Below are positions 17,873-25,967 of a stretch of DNA of 64,000 nt, piece after piece. Made by a program: the position numbers and the translations under genes. Location: assembly GCF_006335115.1 (NCBI RefSeq), contig NZ_VDMJ01000009.1, positions 125,098-189,097 on the forward strand, in the 5' to 3' direction. The notes below the pieces were generated by a model. The model made no database searches, was not told where the DNA came from, and saw only the letters and a program-made list of their open reading frames with translations. This stretch comes from Streptomyces sp. NP160 (GTDB lineage: Bacteria; Actinomycetota; Actinomycetes; Actinomycetales; Quadrisphaeraceae). Every line of letters starts with the position of its first letter. The stretch's first letter is position 1.

Positions 17873-18346
17873 ATGCCCGAGGGCTACGGGCTGCCCGAGA
17901 CCACCGACGGGGTGCTGGAGTGGGCCGCCGTCGAGGAGCGGCTCGTGGCCGCGCAGCACTACTGGCTGGCCACCGTGCGGCCCGACGGGCGCCCGCACGT
18001 CGTGCCCCGCTGGGGGGTGTGGGTGGACGGGCGGTTCTGGTACGACGGTGCGCCCACCACCGTCCACGCCCGCAACCTCGCCACCAACCCGGCGTGCACG
18101 CTCAACCTGGAGAGCGGCGCGCAGGCGGTGGTGGTCGAGGGTGAGTCGCGTTCCGCCCGCGCCGACGCCGACGGACTCGGCGCGCGGCTGGCGGGGGCCT
18201 TCGTGAAGTACCACGACGCCGGCTACTCCCCCGGCGCGGACGCGTGGGCGGGCGAGGACGGCGGGGGCCTGCGCGTGCTGGTGCCGCGGCGGGCGCTGGC
18301 GTGGTTCTCGTTCCCCACCGACTGCACGCGCTTCACCTTCGGCTGA
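17873..18346 (+). CDS. PNPOx-like split-barrel FMN/F420-binding protein, ~157 aa
   Basis: Pyridoxamine 5'-phosphate oxidase-like fold, here more like the actinobacterial flavin/F420-dependent group than a true PdxH. Visible are EERLVAAQHYWLATVRPDGRPHVVPRWGVW (cofactor-binding strand), RFWYDGAPTTVHARNLATNP and CTLNLESGAQAVVVEGE. ATG 17873 is chosen because GGAG lies nine bases upstream and it leaves 37 nt between the divergent genes. ATG 17834 or GTG 17804 would overlap the YchJ start. The specific substrate is unknown. Confidence 0.85.
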   Translation: MPEGYGLPETTDGVLEWAAVEERLVAAQHYWLATVRPDGRPHVVPRWGVWVDGRFWYDGAPTTVHARNLATNPACTLNLESGAQAVVVEGESRSARADADGLGARLAGAFVKYHDAGYSPGADAWAGEDGGGLRVLVPRRALAWFSFPTDCTRFTFG

Positions 18347-18437
18347 CGCAGGCGGTGACGTGTGAAGGGCCCGACCTGGTGGTCGGGCCCTTCACGGGGT
18401 GGGGTGCCGCTCTTCGGGACTTCTGGAGAGCGACGAG

Positions 18438-18806
18438 TGGAGGTGGCGGGAATCGAACCCGCGTCCGCCGTCGTACCCCCAGGGCTTCTCCGGGTGCAGA
18501 CCGTGAGTCGTTCTGCTCGGCCCCAGCGCTCACACGGACGTTGCGCTGACGGGCCCAGTCACCTTGGTTTCCCACCGACCCCGGTGACACTGGTCGGTGG
18601 TGGAGCCCCCTAGCTGACGCCGGTACCCGGGCCGGGAGCACTCCCGGGCCGACGGACTTTCACCTCAGCTGATCAGGCAGCGAGAGCGAAGTCGGTGCTC
18701 TTGGAATCGGCACCTATGGGTTTGCAAGGAACGTTAACGAGATGACCTTGCCTTCTCGACCCGCTTCCCCTGGTTCGACGATGCGACGTCGAGACCTGGC
18801 ACCCCC
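18438..18806 (-). ncRNA. ssrA: tmRNA (transfer-messenger RNA)
   Basis: Rescues ribosomes stalled on broken mRNAs together with SmpB. The tRNA-like ends pair: 5' GGGGGUG (18806 downward) with CACCTCC before the discriminator A at 18438. The T arm GGGTTCGATTCCC lies at ~18447-18459, and the typical actinobacterial start GGTCTCGACGTCGC is followed by AACCAGGGGAAGCGGG. The tag reading frame at 18711-18676 encodes ADSKSTDFALAA and stops at TGA 18675-18673. The following CCTGATCAGC pairing region is typical. The 3' CCA is not encoded (next bases CTC), so it must be added. Length 369 nt is normal. smpB lies 3 kb upstream on the same strand. Confidence 0.96.
18676..18711 (-). other. tmRNA proteolysis-tag reading frame
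   Basis: Twelve codons starting with the resume codon GCC give ADSKSTDFALAA, ending at TGA. The C-terminal ALAA is the degron recognised by ClpXP-type proteases. It resembles mycobacterial and other actinobacterial tags (A-D-S...-ALAA). Confidence 0.95.
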
Positions 18807-18908
18807 TGTGGAGTTGTGCAGAGCACTCTACGCGCTCCGTGGTGTGCAACGCCTCCGAGCACCTCGCCTGTTCCCGCACACGTCGGCGCGCAGCCCCAGA
18901 CTGGTGGG

Positions 18909-19379
18909 GTGGACGACGACGAGGTCGGTCAGGTGGTGGCGGTCGAGCGGCAGCTGCAGCGCTCGCTCGGCGCGTGGGTCGGGGTGAGCGCGGTGGGCGG
19001 TGCGGCCGCGATCGCGGTGGGGCGGTCGCGCGAGGACCCGCTGCTGCGCGCCTTCGGCCTGCAGACGCTGCTGTGGGCGGCGGTGGACACCGGGGTGCTC
19101 GCGGCCAGCGCGCGCGGCGGGACCGCACCCGCGGGTCGGCTGCGGAGGCTGCTGCTGGCCAACACCGCCGCCGACGTCGGGTACGTGGGCGTCGGGGCGG
19201 CACTGGCGGTGCGCCCGGACCGCGTGCCGCAGCGCCTGCGCGCGCGGAGCGGGTCGGGCCGCCGACGCACCAGCGACGCCGCCCTGCGCGGCCACGGCCT
19301 GGCGGTGGTGGTCCAGGGCCTGGCGCTGCTGGTCATCGACTCCGCGGCGGTCGCCCGCCTGCGCCCGTCCCGCTCCTGA
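18909..19379 (+). CDS. Small membrane protein, 156 aa
   Basis: Unassigned protein resembling a small actinobacterial membrane family (DUF6992-like by recollection). After a short acidic N-terminus (VDDDEVGQVVAVERQLQRSLGAW) there are four hydrophobic stretches: GVSAVGGAAAIAVG, FGLQTLLWAAVDTGVLAAS, a segment around LLLANTAADVGYVGVGAALAV, and GLAVVVQGLALLVIDSAAVA near the C-terminus. A conserved-looking FGLQ..LW..VD motif sits in helix 2. GTG 18909 is the start that gives the shortest sensible N-terminus. It diverges from ssrA. Confidence 0.6.
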   Translation: MDDDEVGQVVAVERQLQRSLGAWVGVSAVGGAAAIAVGRSREDPLLRAFGLQTLLWAAVDTGVLAASARGGTAPAGRLRRLLLANTAADVGYVGVGAALAVRPDRVPQRLRARSGSGRRRTSDAALRGHGLAVVVQGLALLVIDSAAVARLRPSRS

Positions 19380-19437
19380 CCACTGCCCTGCACCGGGACG
19401 ATCATGCAACTGCGCGCCACTCCCACGCGGTGATCGT

Positions 19438-19481
19438 GGCGATCGGTCGGCCGCTGCCGGTCCAACGGCCGATCGATCGCC
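19438..19481. terminator. Inverted repeat, possible terminator
   Basis: Arms GGCGATCGGTCGGCCG (19438-19453) and CGGCCGATCGATCGCC (19466-19481) pair over 16 bp with one mismatch around a 12-nt loop, 58 nt after the stop of the 156-aa gene. There is no T-run, so termination is only inferred. Three further GATC sites cluster around it. Confidence 0.45.
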
Positions 19482-19681
19482 AAGGCCCGGACAGCGGAGC
19501 GCGATCGCACGCCCCCGGAGCCGGGGACTGGACAGGCTGAGGTCCGGCTACAGGCCCTGAGGCGGCGCTCGGCCTGCACACCGGGTCTCAGACTCCCCAC
19601 CGAGCGCGGCGACCTGGCGCGCAGGCGCATGATCGACACCGTTTGCTGGCCGGGGGCGGGGCCAGCTCGGTGACGGGACCA

Positions 19682-19780
19682 CGCAGATGGCCCCTTGGGC
19701 GCGCAGATGGCCCCTTGGGCGCGCAGATGGCCCCATCGGTGGGATTGATGGGGCCATCTGCGCATCGATGGGGCCATCTG
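19682..19780. repeat. 20-bp periodic repeat array with 17-bp hairpin
   Basis: CAGATGGCCCC occurs in direct orientation at 19684, 19704 and 19724, and its complement GGGGCCATCTG twice at ~19750 and ~19770, always with 20-bp spacing. The third direct and first inverted copy form a perfect 17-bp stem (19721-19737 with 19747-19763) around a 9-nt loop. It lies just past the 3' end of the SPFH gene. It could be a terminator, or an array of protein-binding sites two helical turns apart. Confidence 0.85.
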
Positions 19781-19798
19781 GGCACCGCTGCGGGCGGG

Positions 19799-20476
19799 TC
19801 AGGAGGTGGTCGGGTCGCCGACGCGGACGACGACCTTGGACCCCATCCCCTTCGCAGCCTCCTGGACCGTCCGCAGCTGCAGCAGCGCCGGGTTCTCGGC
19901 CAGCACCCGCGCCGCGTTGGCGAGCGCCCGCGTGGCCGCGACCTCACCGCGCGCCCGCTCGAGCGCGGCCTGGCCCTCCTGGACCGCGGTCGCCGTGGCG
20001 AGCAGGGCCCGGCGCAGCTCCCCCGGCACGCTGACGTCCCGGACCGACGCCTCGGCGACGGTGACACCCAGCCGGGCGGCCTCCGCGGCGACGCGCGGCG
20101 TCAGGACCTGCGCCGCCGCCGGGCGCTCGGCGAGCAGCCCAGCCAGCGGAGCCGACGCCGCCCAGTCGCGCACGGCCAGCTGCAGCGCCATCCGCAGCTC
20201 GGCGACCGGGTCCGCGGACGCGTCGAGGAAGGCGACCGGGTCGGTGACCGCCCACCGGGCGGACGCGCTGACGCGCACGCCCGGGACATCAGCCGCAGCG
20301 AGCTCCTGACCGGTGAGGACGAGCAGCTGGTCGCGGACGTCGACCACCTCGACCGTGCGCCGGTGCCACCGGCCGCGCAGCCGGTGCCGTCCGGCACCGA
20401 GGACGGCGACGACGCGGCCGTCGTAGCGGACCACCGCCCTGCAGCCCTCCCGGACCACCTGGTGCTTGGTGAACAC
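19799..20476 (-). CDS. SPFH/band-7 (stomatin/slipin-like) protein, 225 aa
   Basis: Short stomatin-like protein. The SPFH domain is visible as VREGCRAVVRYDGRVVAVLGAGRHRL, VEVVDVRDQLLVLTGQELAAAD, ASARWAVTDPVAFL and AVRDWAASAPL. The C-terminal helix (LATATAVQEGQAALERARGEVAATRALANAARVL) matches the band-7 coiled-coil end. It lacks the usual N-terminal membrane hairpin, so it may associate with the membrane peripherally or with a partner. No NfeD-type partner is adjacent. The GTG start has GGAGG upstream. The molecular role is unknown. Confidence 0.8.
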   Translation of the reverse strand: MFTKHQVVREGCRAVVRYDGRVVAVLGAGRHRLRGRWHRRTVEVVDVRDQLLVLTGQELAAADVPGVRVSASARWAVTDPVAFLDASADPVAELRMALQLAVRDWAASAPLAGLLAERPAAAQVLTPRVAAEAARLGVTVAEASVRDVSVPGELRRALLATATAVQEGQAALERARGEVAATRALANAARVLAENPALLQLRTVQEAAKGMGSKVVVRVGDPTTS

Positions 20477-20804
20477 GCTGCTCGCCTCCGTCCGTCGTCG
20501 TCGTGAGCAGCACGACGGCGACCGGGGCCTAGCGGCCCGGACGGGCGCCGACGGCGCACAGGTCCGAGCACAACTCGCCGCCCCCTCGCGGGCGCGGCAG
20601 GGCCACCGGTCGCCGTCCGGTGAGAGAGGTCCTGAGCCTCAGCGCGTGACGAGCGCCAGCATCCGTGTGCTGCGCTGCCCGCTGGTGCGGGACGCGACCG
20701 GTGATCCACCGGGGCGCCGCTGGTCGGGCAGCTCGACCATCATGACGACGACGGCGACCCGCCGGCCAGGGGTTTTCCGCGGCCGACGCGGACGCGGCGG
20801 AGGG
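20477..20804. other. Intergenic, no gene seen (328 bp)
   Basis: Between the SPFH gene start and the oxidoreductase gene stop, both on the minus strand. No convincing coding frame, RNA or repeat is seen. The SPFH promoter should be here; GGACGGAGG just upstream of its GTG is its likely ribosome binding site. Confidence 0.5.
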
Positions 20805-21728
20805 TCAAGGGGTGAGCACGAGCTTGCCGCGCACGTGGCCGTCCACCTGGGCCTTCCACGCGTCAGCGGCGCGCTCGAGCGGGAACGCCTCCTGCACCTC
20901 CACGCGCACCGCGCCCTCGGCCACGAGGGCCGCCAGCTGCGCCAGCTGCTCAGCGTGGGGGACGACGAAGCAGTAGACGCCGCCGGCCTCGGCCACGGCC
21001 TGCGGGTCGACGTTGGACGCCGTGCGCGCCGGGTCCTTCGCGAGCTCCGCGGACTGGCGGATCGCGTCACCGCCGATGTAGTCGACGGCGGCGTCGACGC
21101 CCTCGGGCGCCAGTGCGCGCACGGCGTCGACGAGCCCGTCGCCGTAGAGCACGGGCTCGGCGCCGAGGGAGCGGACGAAGTCGTGGTTGCCCTCGCTCGC
21201 CGTCCCGATGACCCGCGCGCCCCGGGCCTTGGCGATCTGGACGGCGAGGTGCCCGACCCCGCCGGACGCGGCGTGCACGAGCACCGTGTCACCCGAGCCG
21301 GCCCGCACCGCCTCCAGCGACTGCAGAGCGGTGAGCCCGGCCAGCGGCAGCGCACCGGCGGCCTTCCAGCTCACCGACGGCGGCTTCAGCGCCCAGTGCC
21401 GCTGGTTGCCGGCCACGAGCTCGGCGTAGCAGCCGTCGCGGACGAAGTCCTTGCGGAGGTAGCCGAGCACCTCGTCACCGGGGGACAGGTCGTGCACCGC
21501 GGGGCCGACGGCCTCGACGACGCCGGCGGCGTCCCACCCGGGGATGGTCGGCAGGAACGACGGGAAGGCGCCCTGAAGGTACCCGGCGCCGATCTTGAAG
21601 TCGACGGGGTTGACCCCGGCGGACTCCACGCGGACGAGCACGGAGTCGGGGCCGACCACGGGGTCGGGCTGCTCGCCGACCTCCAGCACCTCGGGACCGC
21701 CGTAGGACGAGTGGTAGACAGCGCGCAC
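20805..21728 (-). CDS. Zinc-independent quinone oxidoreductase-like MDR protein, 307 aa
   Basis: Medium-chain dehydrogenase/reductase of the NADPH:quinone oxidoreductase group. The GroES-like half begins MRAVYHSSYGGPEVLEVGE, with AGVNPVDFKIGAG, PGWDAAGVVEAVG and GDEVLGYL. The nucleotide-binding half has the family motif VHAASGGVGHLAVQIAKARGARV (AASGGVG) and ends RGKLVLTP. The catalytic zinc cysteines of true alcohol dehydrogenases are absent. Expected chemistry is NADPH-dependent reduction of quinones or alpha,beta-unsaturated carbonyls; the substrate is unknown. It lies 58 nt after smpB on the same strand. Confidence 0.92.
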   Translation of the reverse strand: MRAVYHSSYGGPEVLEVGEQPDPVVGPDSVLVRVESAGVNPVDFKIGAGYLQGAFPSFLPTIPGWDAAGVVEAVGPAVHDLSPGDEVLGYLRKDFVRDGCYAELVAGNQRHWALKPPSVSWKAAGALPLAGLTALQSLEAVRAGSGDTVLVHAASGGVGHLAVQIAKARGARVIGTASEGNHDFVRSLGAEPVLYGDGLVDAVRALAPEGVDAAVDYIGGDAIRQSAELAKDPARTASNVDPQAVAEAGGVYCFVVPHAEQLAQLAALVAEGAVRVEVQEAFPLERAADAWKAQVDGHVRGKLVLTP

Positions 21729-21786
21729 GGCTCACCACCCTGCGCCGCGCCCCGCTCCCCCGCGACTCGGAGGTGGACGAGGAGCG

Positions 21787-22329
21787 CTACTCGCCGATGC
21801 GGGTGCGGTTGCGCATGGCGCGCTGCGCCTCGCGCTCGTCGGTGGCGGTGCGCAGCGCCTGGCGCTTGTCGAAGGTCTTCTTGCCCTTCGCCACGCCGAT
21901 CTCCACCTTGGCCCGCCCGCCGCGGAAGTACAGCTGCAGCGGCACGAGCGTGTAGCCGGACTGGCCGGCGGCCTGCGCCAGCTTGTCGATCTCCGCGGCG
22001 TGCAGCAGCAGCTTGCGACGGCGGCGCGGCTCGTGGTTGGTCCACGTGCCCTCGGTGTACTCGGGGATGTGCACGGCCTCCAGCCACGCCTCGCCCCGCT
22101 CGACCTCGGCGAACCCGTCCACCAGCGACGCACGGCCCTGGCGCAGGGACTTCACCTCGGTGCCGGTGAGCACGAGCCCCGCCTCGAAGACGTCCTCGAT
22201 GGCGTAGTCGAAGCGCGCGCGGCGGTTCGAGGCCACCACGGTGCGCGTGGTGGTGTCACGGCCGGTGGCGGCAGCGGGCTTGTTGGTCTGCGGCGCGTGC
22301 CACTCCCCGCGCCCACCTCGTCCGGCCAT
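21787..22329 (-). CDS. smpB: SmpB, tmRNA-binding protein, 180 aa
   Basis: Binds the tRNA-like domain of tmRNA and guides it into the stalled ribosome. The OB-fold core is clear: [80 protein letters not shown] and the basic C-terminal tail [21 protein letters not shown] ~30-residue unconserved N-terminus precedes the fold. The ATG at 22329 has a -10-like TAGACT six bases upstream, suggesting a leaderless message. ssrA is 3 kb downstream on the same strand. Confidence 0.97.
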   Translation of the reverse strand: MAGRGGRGEWHAPQTNKPAAATGRDTTTRTVVASNRRARFDYAIEDVFEAGLVLTGTEVKSLRQGRASLVDGFAEVERGEAWLEAVHIPEYTEGTWTNHEPRRRRKLLLHAAEIDKLAQAAGQSGYTLVPLQLYFRGGRAKVEIGVAKGKKTFDKRQALRTATDEREAQRAMRNRTRIGE

Positions 22330-22335
22330 CCGTCC

Positions 22336-22341
22336 AGTCTA
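22336..22341 (-). promoter_or_regulatory. Putative leaderless -10 box for smpB
   Basis: TAGACT on the minus strand ends six bases before the smpB ATG; no Shine-Dalgarno is present. This would place the transcription start at the ATG itself. Inferred from position. Confidence 0.45.
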
Positions 22342-22777
22342 CGGAAGCCCGCCACCGGGTTCTCGGCCGTCATCGGGCGACACCACGGCTGCCGATGGCG
22401 GTGGAGGGCCACGGCTGCGGTTCCAGGGCTGGTCCCAGGAGGTCCGACCACCAGACCGGGTCGTGGACGGACGAGGCCAGTCGCGCTGCGCACGGGCTGC
22501 GGGCCGCTCGGCGAGGCAGAGCCGTCGGAACCTGCAGCGGTCCACTCGCCCTCCGTCCGCCGGTCCTGTCCGAGACGGACCACCGAACGGGTCGAACACG
22601 ACTCGCGCACCCCCCGTGACGACGACGGGGGCTCAGCGGCACGGGATCCGGTCGTTGAGCAGTGGCTGGCCGGCACGCGAGTGTGGTTCCAGGGCTGCGG
22701 CGCCCGTCCGCCAGTGGCGAGCTCTGGCCGACAGTCATCCGTCTCAAGGTGGCGTCGGCAGGTGCCGACGTGGAGGA
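22342..22777. other. Intergenic, no gene recognised (436 bp)
   Basis: The frames are open but have no recognisable protein. The 13-mer GGTTCCAGGGCTG is present twice (22419 and 22684) and a partial copy GGTTCCAG lies at 22785, which may be chance or an old duplication. Promoters for smpB and the GGDEF gene must be at the two ends. Confidence 0.45.
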
Positions 22778-23836
22778 GTGGCCTGGTTCCAGCCCTACAC
22801 GCCCACCACCGCCACGCGGTGGCTGCGGGCGACCCTGCTGGTCTTCGCCGCCATCCCCTTGCTGAGCGCCCCGTGGAACCATCCTTCGGCGGCGGTCCTG
22901 GCCGTCCCGGTGCTGATGAGCGTGGTGTGCGCCGCGGCAGCTGTGGCCACCTCGCGGGGATGGCGCCCAGGACGGTGGGCGTGGGCGGGATGCCTGCTGG
23001 CCAGCACCGTCCTCATCACCCTGTCCGACCTGGCGACAGAGGACGCTGCCGCGACCGGGCTGGTGGTCTTCCTGGTTCCGAGCGTCCTGGCAGCCGCACT
23101 GCTGGAACGACGTGGAGCGTGGACCACTTCCACGTGGTCAGCTGCCGGCGCCCTCATCGTCTGCGGGCGCCTGCTCCCGCCCCAGCAGGCGGTCACCACC
23201 TGGGCCACTCTCGCAGGAGTGCTGGCACTGCTCACGGCTCTGCTGACGCGCGCAGCTCACCACAACCACCACCTCAACGCTGAGCTGCGCCGCCAGGCAG
23301 CAGTGGACTCACTGACCGGGCTGGTCACCCGGAGAGTCCTCGACGGGGCCCTGTCAGCGGCCCTGCACGGTGCAGCAGCAGCACGAGGCAACGGCCTGCT
23401 GGTCATCGACCTGGACCACTTCAAGGTCGTCAACGACACCTACGGCCACCACGCCGGCGACGAGGCCCTCAGGCACTGCGGTGCCGTCCTCGCGGCAGCG
23501 GTCGGCCCCGCCGCCGTGGTCAGCCGCCTGGGTGGTGACGAGCTCGCAGCACTGGTGCCCGGTGCTACGTACGACCAGGTCGCCGCCCTGGCCACCGCGG
23601 TGGTGCAGAACGTGCGGGCTGCACCGCTTCGCGTGGTCGGACACGAACCGATCACGTTGACGGTCAGCGTCGGCGGTGCGCACAGCCCCACCAACGCCAC
23701 CAGCAGCGAGGATCTGTACAGGGCAGCTGACCGGGCCCTGTACGTGGCGAAACGGGCTGGGCGAGACCAGGCGCACACCGCGAGCCTGGACCGTGCCGTC
23801 GGCGAGGTCAGCGCTTCTGCTCCCGTCACAGGCTGA
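22778..23836 (+). CDS. Membrane GGDEF protein, 352 aa
   Basis: Putative diguanylate cyclase. Six hydrophobic helices (residues ~15-165) form an N-terminal sensor, ending in a short helix with LLTRAAHHNHHLNAELRRQAAVDSLTGL. The cyclase domain has LLVIDLDHFKVVNDTYGHHAGDEAL and the signature as GGDEL rather than GGDEF (LGGDELAALV); the critical G-G-D-E is kept, so activity is still possible. There is no RxxD inhibitory site. GTG 22778 is the only start that keeps helix 1 but its GGAGGA ribosome site is too close. Codon use looks less extreme in GC than neighbours. Confidence 0.82.
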   Translation: MAWFQPYTPTTATRWLRATLLVFAAIPLLSAPWNHPSAAVLAVPVLMSVVCAAAAVATSRGWRPGRWAWAGCLLASTVLITLSDLATEDAAATGLVVFLVPSVLAAALLERRGAWTTSTWSAAGALIVCGRLLPPQQAVTTWATLAGVLALLTALLTRAAHHNHHLNAELRRQAAVDSLTGLVTRRVLDGALSAALHGAAAARGNGLLVIDLDHFKVVNDTYGHHAGDEALRHCGAVLAAAVGPAAVVSRLGGDELAALVPGATYDQVAALATAVVQNVRAAPLRVVGHEPITLTVSVGGAHSPTNATSSEDLYRAADRALYVAKRAGRDQAHTASLDRAVGEVSASAPVTG

Positions 23837-24139
23837 GGGGCGGCGTGCCCGGACGACGGCCGACAGCGTCCGCTCGGCGGGTGGTCAGCGAGACACCCGC
23901 GCCCTCGACGGCCGATCCGTCCGGACACGACTTCCAGGCAGTGCCCACCTGACCGGTCCCACCGCGGCGATGTGGCGCTCACGTCCGTCTCGAGCCGTGA
24001 CCGGTCAGCTCTCGCCCGAGCCGCCGTCACCGTCGCAGCGACAGCGACAGGACCCCAGGACGATCCACGACGCCGCTCCGCGCGCAGAACCACATGACGC
24101 CTGGACACCTCAGGGGAGGGTGTGCAGCAGGTGCATGGC
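23837..24139. other. Intergenic, no gene recognised (~300 bp)
   Basis: Nothing convincing beyond the promoter of the small gene at 24154. Base composition is somewhat lower in GC than the surrounding backbone. It could be decayed coding sequence, but no protein similarity is recognisable by eye. Confidence 0.4.
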
Positions 24140-24145
24140 TAGGCT
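24140..24145 (+). promoter_or_regulatory. Putative -10 box for the 87-aa gene
   Basis: TAGGCT ends eight bases before the ATG at 24154, consistent with a leaderless or near-leaderless transcript. Confidence 0.4.
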
Positions 24146-24153
24146 CCCCCAGC

Positions 24154-24417
24154 ATGGTCGCCACTGCGCAGCGCCGGACCTGGCGATGGACCTGGCTGCT
24201 GATCGGGTGGGGCCTGGTCGCGGTAGGGGTCGCCCTGCACGCTGCGGCGGCCGCCACCACCGCCGCCGTTGACCCGCTCGTCGACGTGGTGACCTCTGCG
24301 GTTCAGCACGGCTGGGTGCGCGCAGCCGCATGGGCGGCGGTGACTGGAGGGGCCTTCTTGGTCGTGACCGGATGGTCCCGGCGCCCGTCTGAGCCCGTGG
24401 ATCTCGAGGAGTCCTGA
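24154..24417 (+). CDS. Small two-helix membrane protein, 87 aa
   Basis: Unrecognised small protein. Two hydrophobic segments are visible: WTWLLIGWGLVAVGVALHAAAAA (residues ~11-33) and WVRAAAWAAVTGGAFLVVTGW (~50-70), with a short acidic C-terminus (VDLEES). A longer reading from 24094 exists, but ATG 24154 follows a -10-like TAGGCT by eight bases and gives a normal N-terminus. The function is unknown; it lies alone in the accessory segment between smpB and the M23 gene. Confidence 0.5.
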   Translation: MVATAQRRTWRWTWLLIGWGLVAVGVALHAAAAATTAAVDPLVDVVTSAVQHGWVRAAAWAAVTGGAFLVVTGWSRRPSEPVDLEES

Positions 24418-24714
24418 ACTCCCCGCCCCCGGGAGGAAGTCAGCGCTCGGGTCGGCGGCCCTGTGGCACTCAGGGATCCGTTCCGAGACGCCTCGGAGCC
24501 CGCGTCGCCGAGGAGCGCTGAGGCGCCCGGAGCGCCCGGTCACCGGTGCTCGTTGCTTCTCCGTGTGCGAGGCGGTGTTCACCCTGCCGCTCACCTCTGG
24601 GCCGGGAGCACCGGTAGATCCTCATCGACGTCGCAACGCGCCTCGGCCCCGCTGCTGGCTGGTCGGCCCGTGGCTGAGGGACGCCCGCGCGCGCGAGCAG
24701 CGGCAGCCGGCCCG

Positions 24715-25620
24715 TCAGGACCAGTAGAGGCGCCACCAGCTGGCGCCGACGAGCGCCGGCGCCAGCAGATCGGCGGCCGCGGCGACCGGGCCGGGCAGGT
24801 CGTCCGTGGCCAGCAGCGGCGCGGCGGCGACGAGCTCGCGAGCCAGCTCCCGCGCCAGTGCGAGATCGGCGGGCGGGCGGGCCACGCGCAGCACGAGGTC
24901 CTCGTCCAGGAGCCCGACGACCTCCGCGCCCCACCGCTCCTCCCAGTGCCGCAGCGCGCCCGCGAGGTCGAGGGCGGCCAGGTCGGCGCCGCCGGGCGCC
25001 CAGCCGAGGACGGCGGGCACCTGCCACGCCGCGGTCGCGGGCAGCAGGGCGACGGGATCGTCGCCCTGCTGCGGCGCGAACGCGCCGACGAGCTCGGCGC
25101 GCACCGAGGCCACCGCTGCCGGGGACGGCGGCCCGTCGCCGTCGCGCTCGTCGTCGTCGGCCCGCAGGAGCTCCCACCGGTCGGCGAGCCACGCGCGGCC
25201 GTCGGCGGCGATGGCGGTGGCGGCGAGCTCGTCTGCGGGCGCGGGCGGGTCGCCGAGGGCGTCGTCGTCAAGGGCGTCGTCGAGGACGACGGGCCACCAC
25301 GGCACCTCCCGTTCGGCAGCCCGGGTGGCCAGCGCGTCGCGCAGCGCAAGCGGAGGGGCGCCCTCAGCCTCGACCACCCACGCCCGGACGCCCGCGAGGT
25401 CGCGCGTCGCCGGTACCCCCGCGCCCGCCACCCCGGCCAGGAGCGCCACGACGTCCGGCGGCGGTGCGCTGGCGCCGCCGGGCCCGACCAGGCGGCCCCG
25501 CGCGGCGCCGCCCGCGGCCGCGGCGGGGGCGGCCCCGGCGCCTCGGGAGAGCGCAGTGGTGATGTCCTCGGCGGGTACCCCGGTCAGGGCGGCGCGCAGC
25601 CGGGCAGCGAAGGACGGCAC
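24715..25620 (-). CDS. DUF4253 domain protein, 301 aa
   Basis: The C-terminal ~100 residues match the DUF4253 pattern: LDLAGALRHWEERWGAEVVGLLDEDLVLRVARPP, ALARELARELVAAAPLL and the ending AAADLLAPALVGASWWRLYWS. The central part has VPWWPVVLDDALDDD, typical of the same family's N-terminal half. The N-terminus is a ~50-residue Ala/Gly/Pro-rich stretch. Family members are cytosolic and of unknown function. It starts with GTG at 25620 and has no coupled neighbour. Confidence 0.78.
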   Translation of the reverse strand: MPSFAARLRAALTGVPAEDITTALSRGAGAAPAAAAGGAARGRLVGPGGASAPPPDVVALLAGVAGAGVPATRDLAGVRAWVVEAEGAPPLALRDALATRAAEREVPWWPVVLDDALDDDALGDPPAPADELAATAIAADGRAWLADRWELLRADDDERDGDGPPSPAAVASVRAELVGAFAPQQGDDPVALLPATAAWQVPAVLGWAPGGADLAALDLAGALRHWEERWGAEVVGLLDEDLVLRVARPPADLALARELARELVAAAPLLATDDLPGPVAAAADLLAPALVGASWWRLYWS

Positions 25621-25631
25621 GCCGGCGGACC

Positions 25632-25770
25632 CTAGCGGCGCAGGTGGTCCGCGAGGAAGGCCGTCGTCCGCTCCACGGCGCGCTGAGCCACTTGTGGTCA
25701 GCGCCGTCGAGCAGCTCCAGCTGCACGGAGGCGCCCGCTGGGACCAGCGCGACCGTCAGCCGCTCCGTGC
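25632..25770 (-). pseudogene. C-terminal remnant of an alpha/beta-hydrolase, frameshifted
   Basis: Reading the minus strand from ~25770, one frame gives TERLTVALVPAGASVQLELLDGADHKW, the typical end of a prolyl-oligopeptidase/dienelactone-hydrolase-like protein with its catalytic His in GADH. The expected final helix continues only in the next frame as AQRAVERTTAFLADHLRR followed by TAG at 25634-25632. A one-base deletion near 25690 explains this. The other ~200 residues are absent upstream. No start codon fits, so this is a decayed gene end, not a functional gene. Confidence 0.7.
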
Positions 25771-25967
25771 GCTGTCGGTGCTTGAGGACACACGCCGCGA
25801 CGACGCAGGTCCTCGTTGGCGGATCGTCCAGGAAGCAGCCCGGAGTCCGATCCGTCTCGCCCGGGCAGCGGTCGTCAGCGAGACGGTGCCCGGAGCGCGG
25901 TCTCGCTGCGGGCCTGCGCGTCCTCCCGGCGACACCGGTCAGCTCGTCCCACGGCGGGCCGTGCGGG

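Larger units (their letters stand above)
19380..19798. other. Intergenic region with two palindromic blocks
   Basis: No gene is seen in these 419 bp. It holds a GATC-rich inverted repeat at 19438-19481 and a periodic 20-bp repeat array with a long hairpin at 19682-19780, listed separately. The flanking genes converge here (the + gene ends at 19379, the SPFH gene ends at 19799). Confidence 0.7.

Noticed and set aside
18825..18849. TTGCAC/TAGAGT as a tmRNA promoter
   Set aside because: The spacer is only 13 bp and the -10 lies 18 nt from the mature 5' end, so the pair does not fit a standard promoter.
18673..19203. Minus-strand ORF ending in ADSKSTDFALAA
   Set aside because: The end is the tmRNA tag frame, not a protein C-terminus; the upstream part is antisense to another gene.
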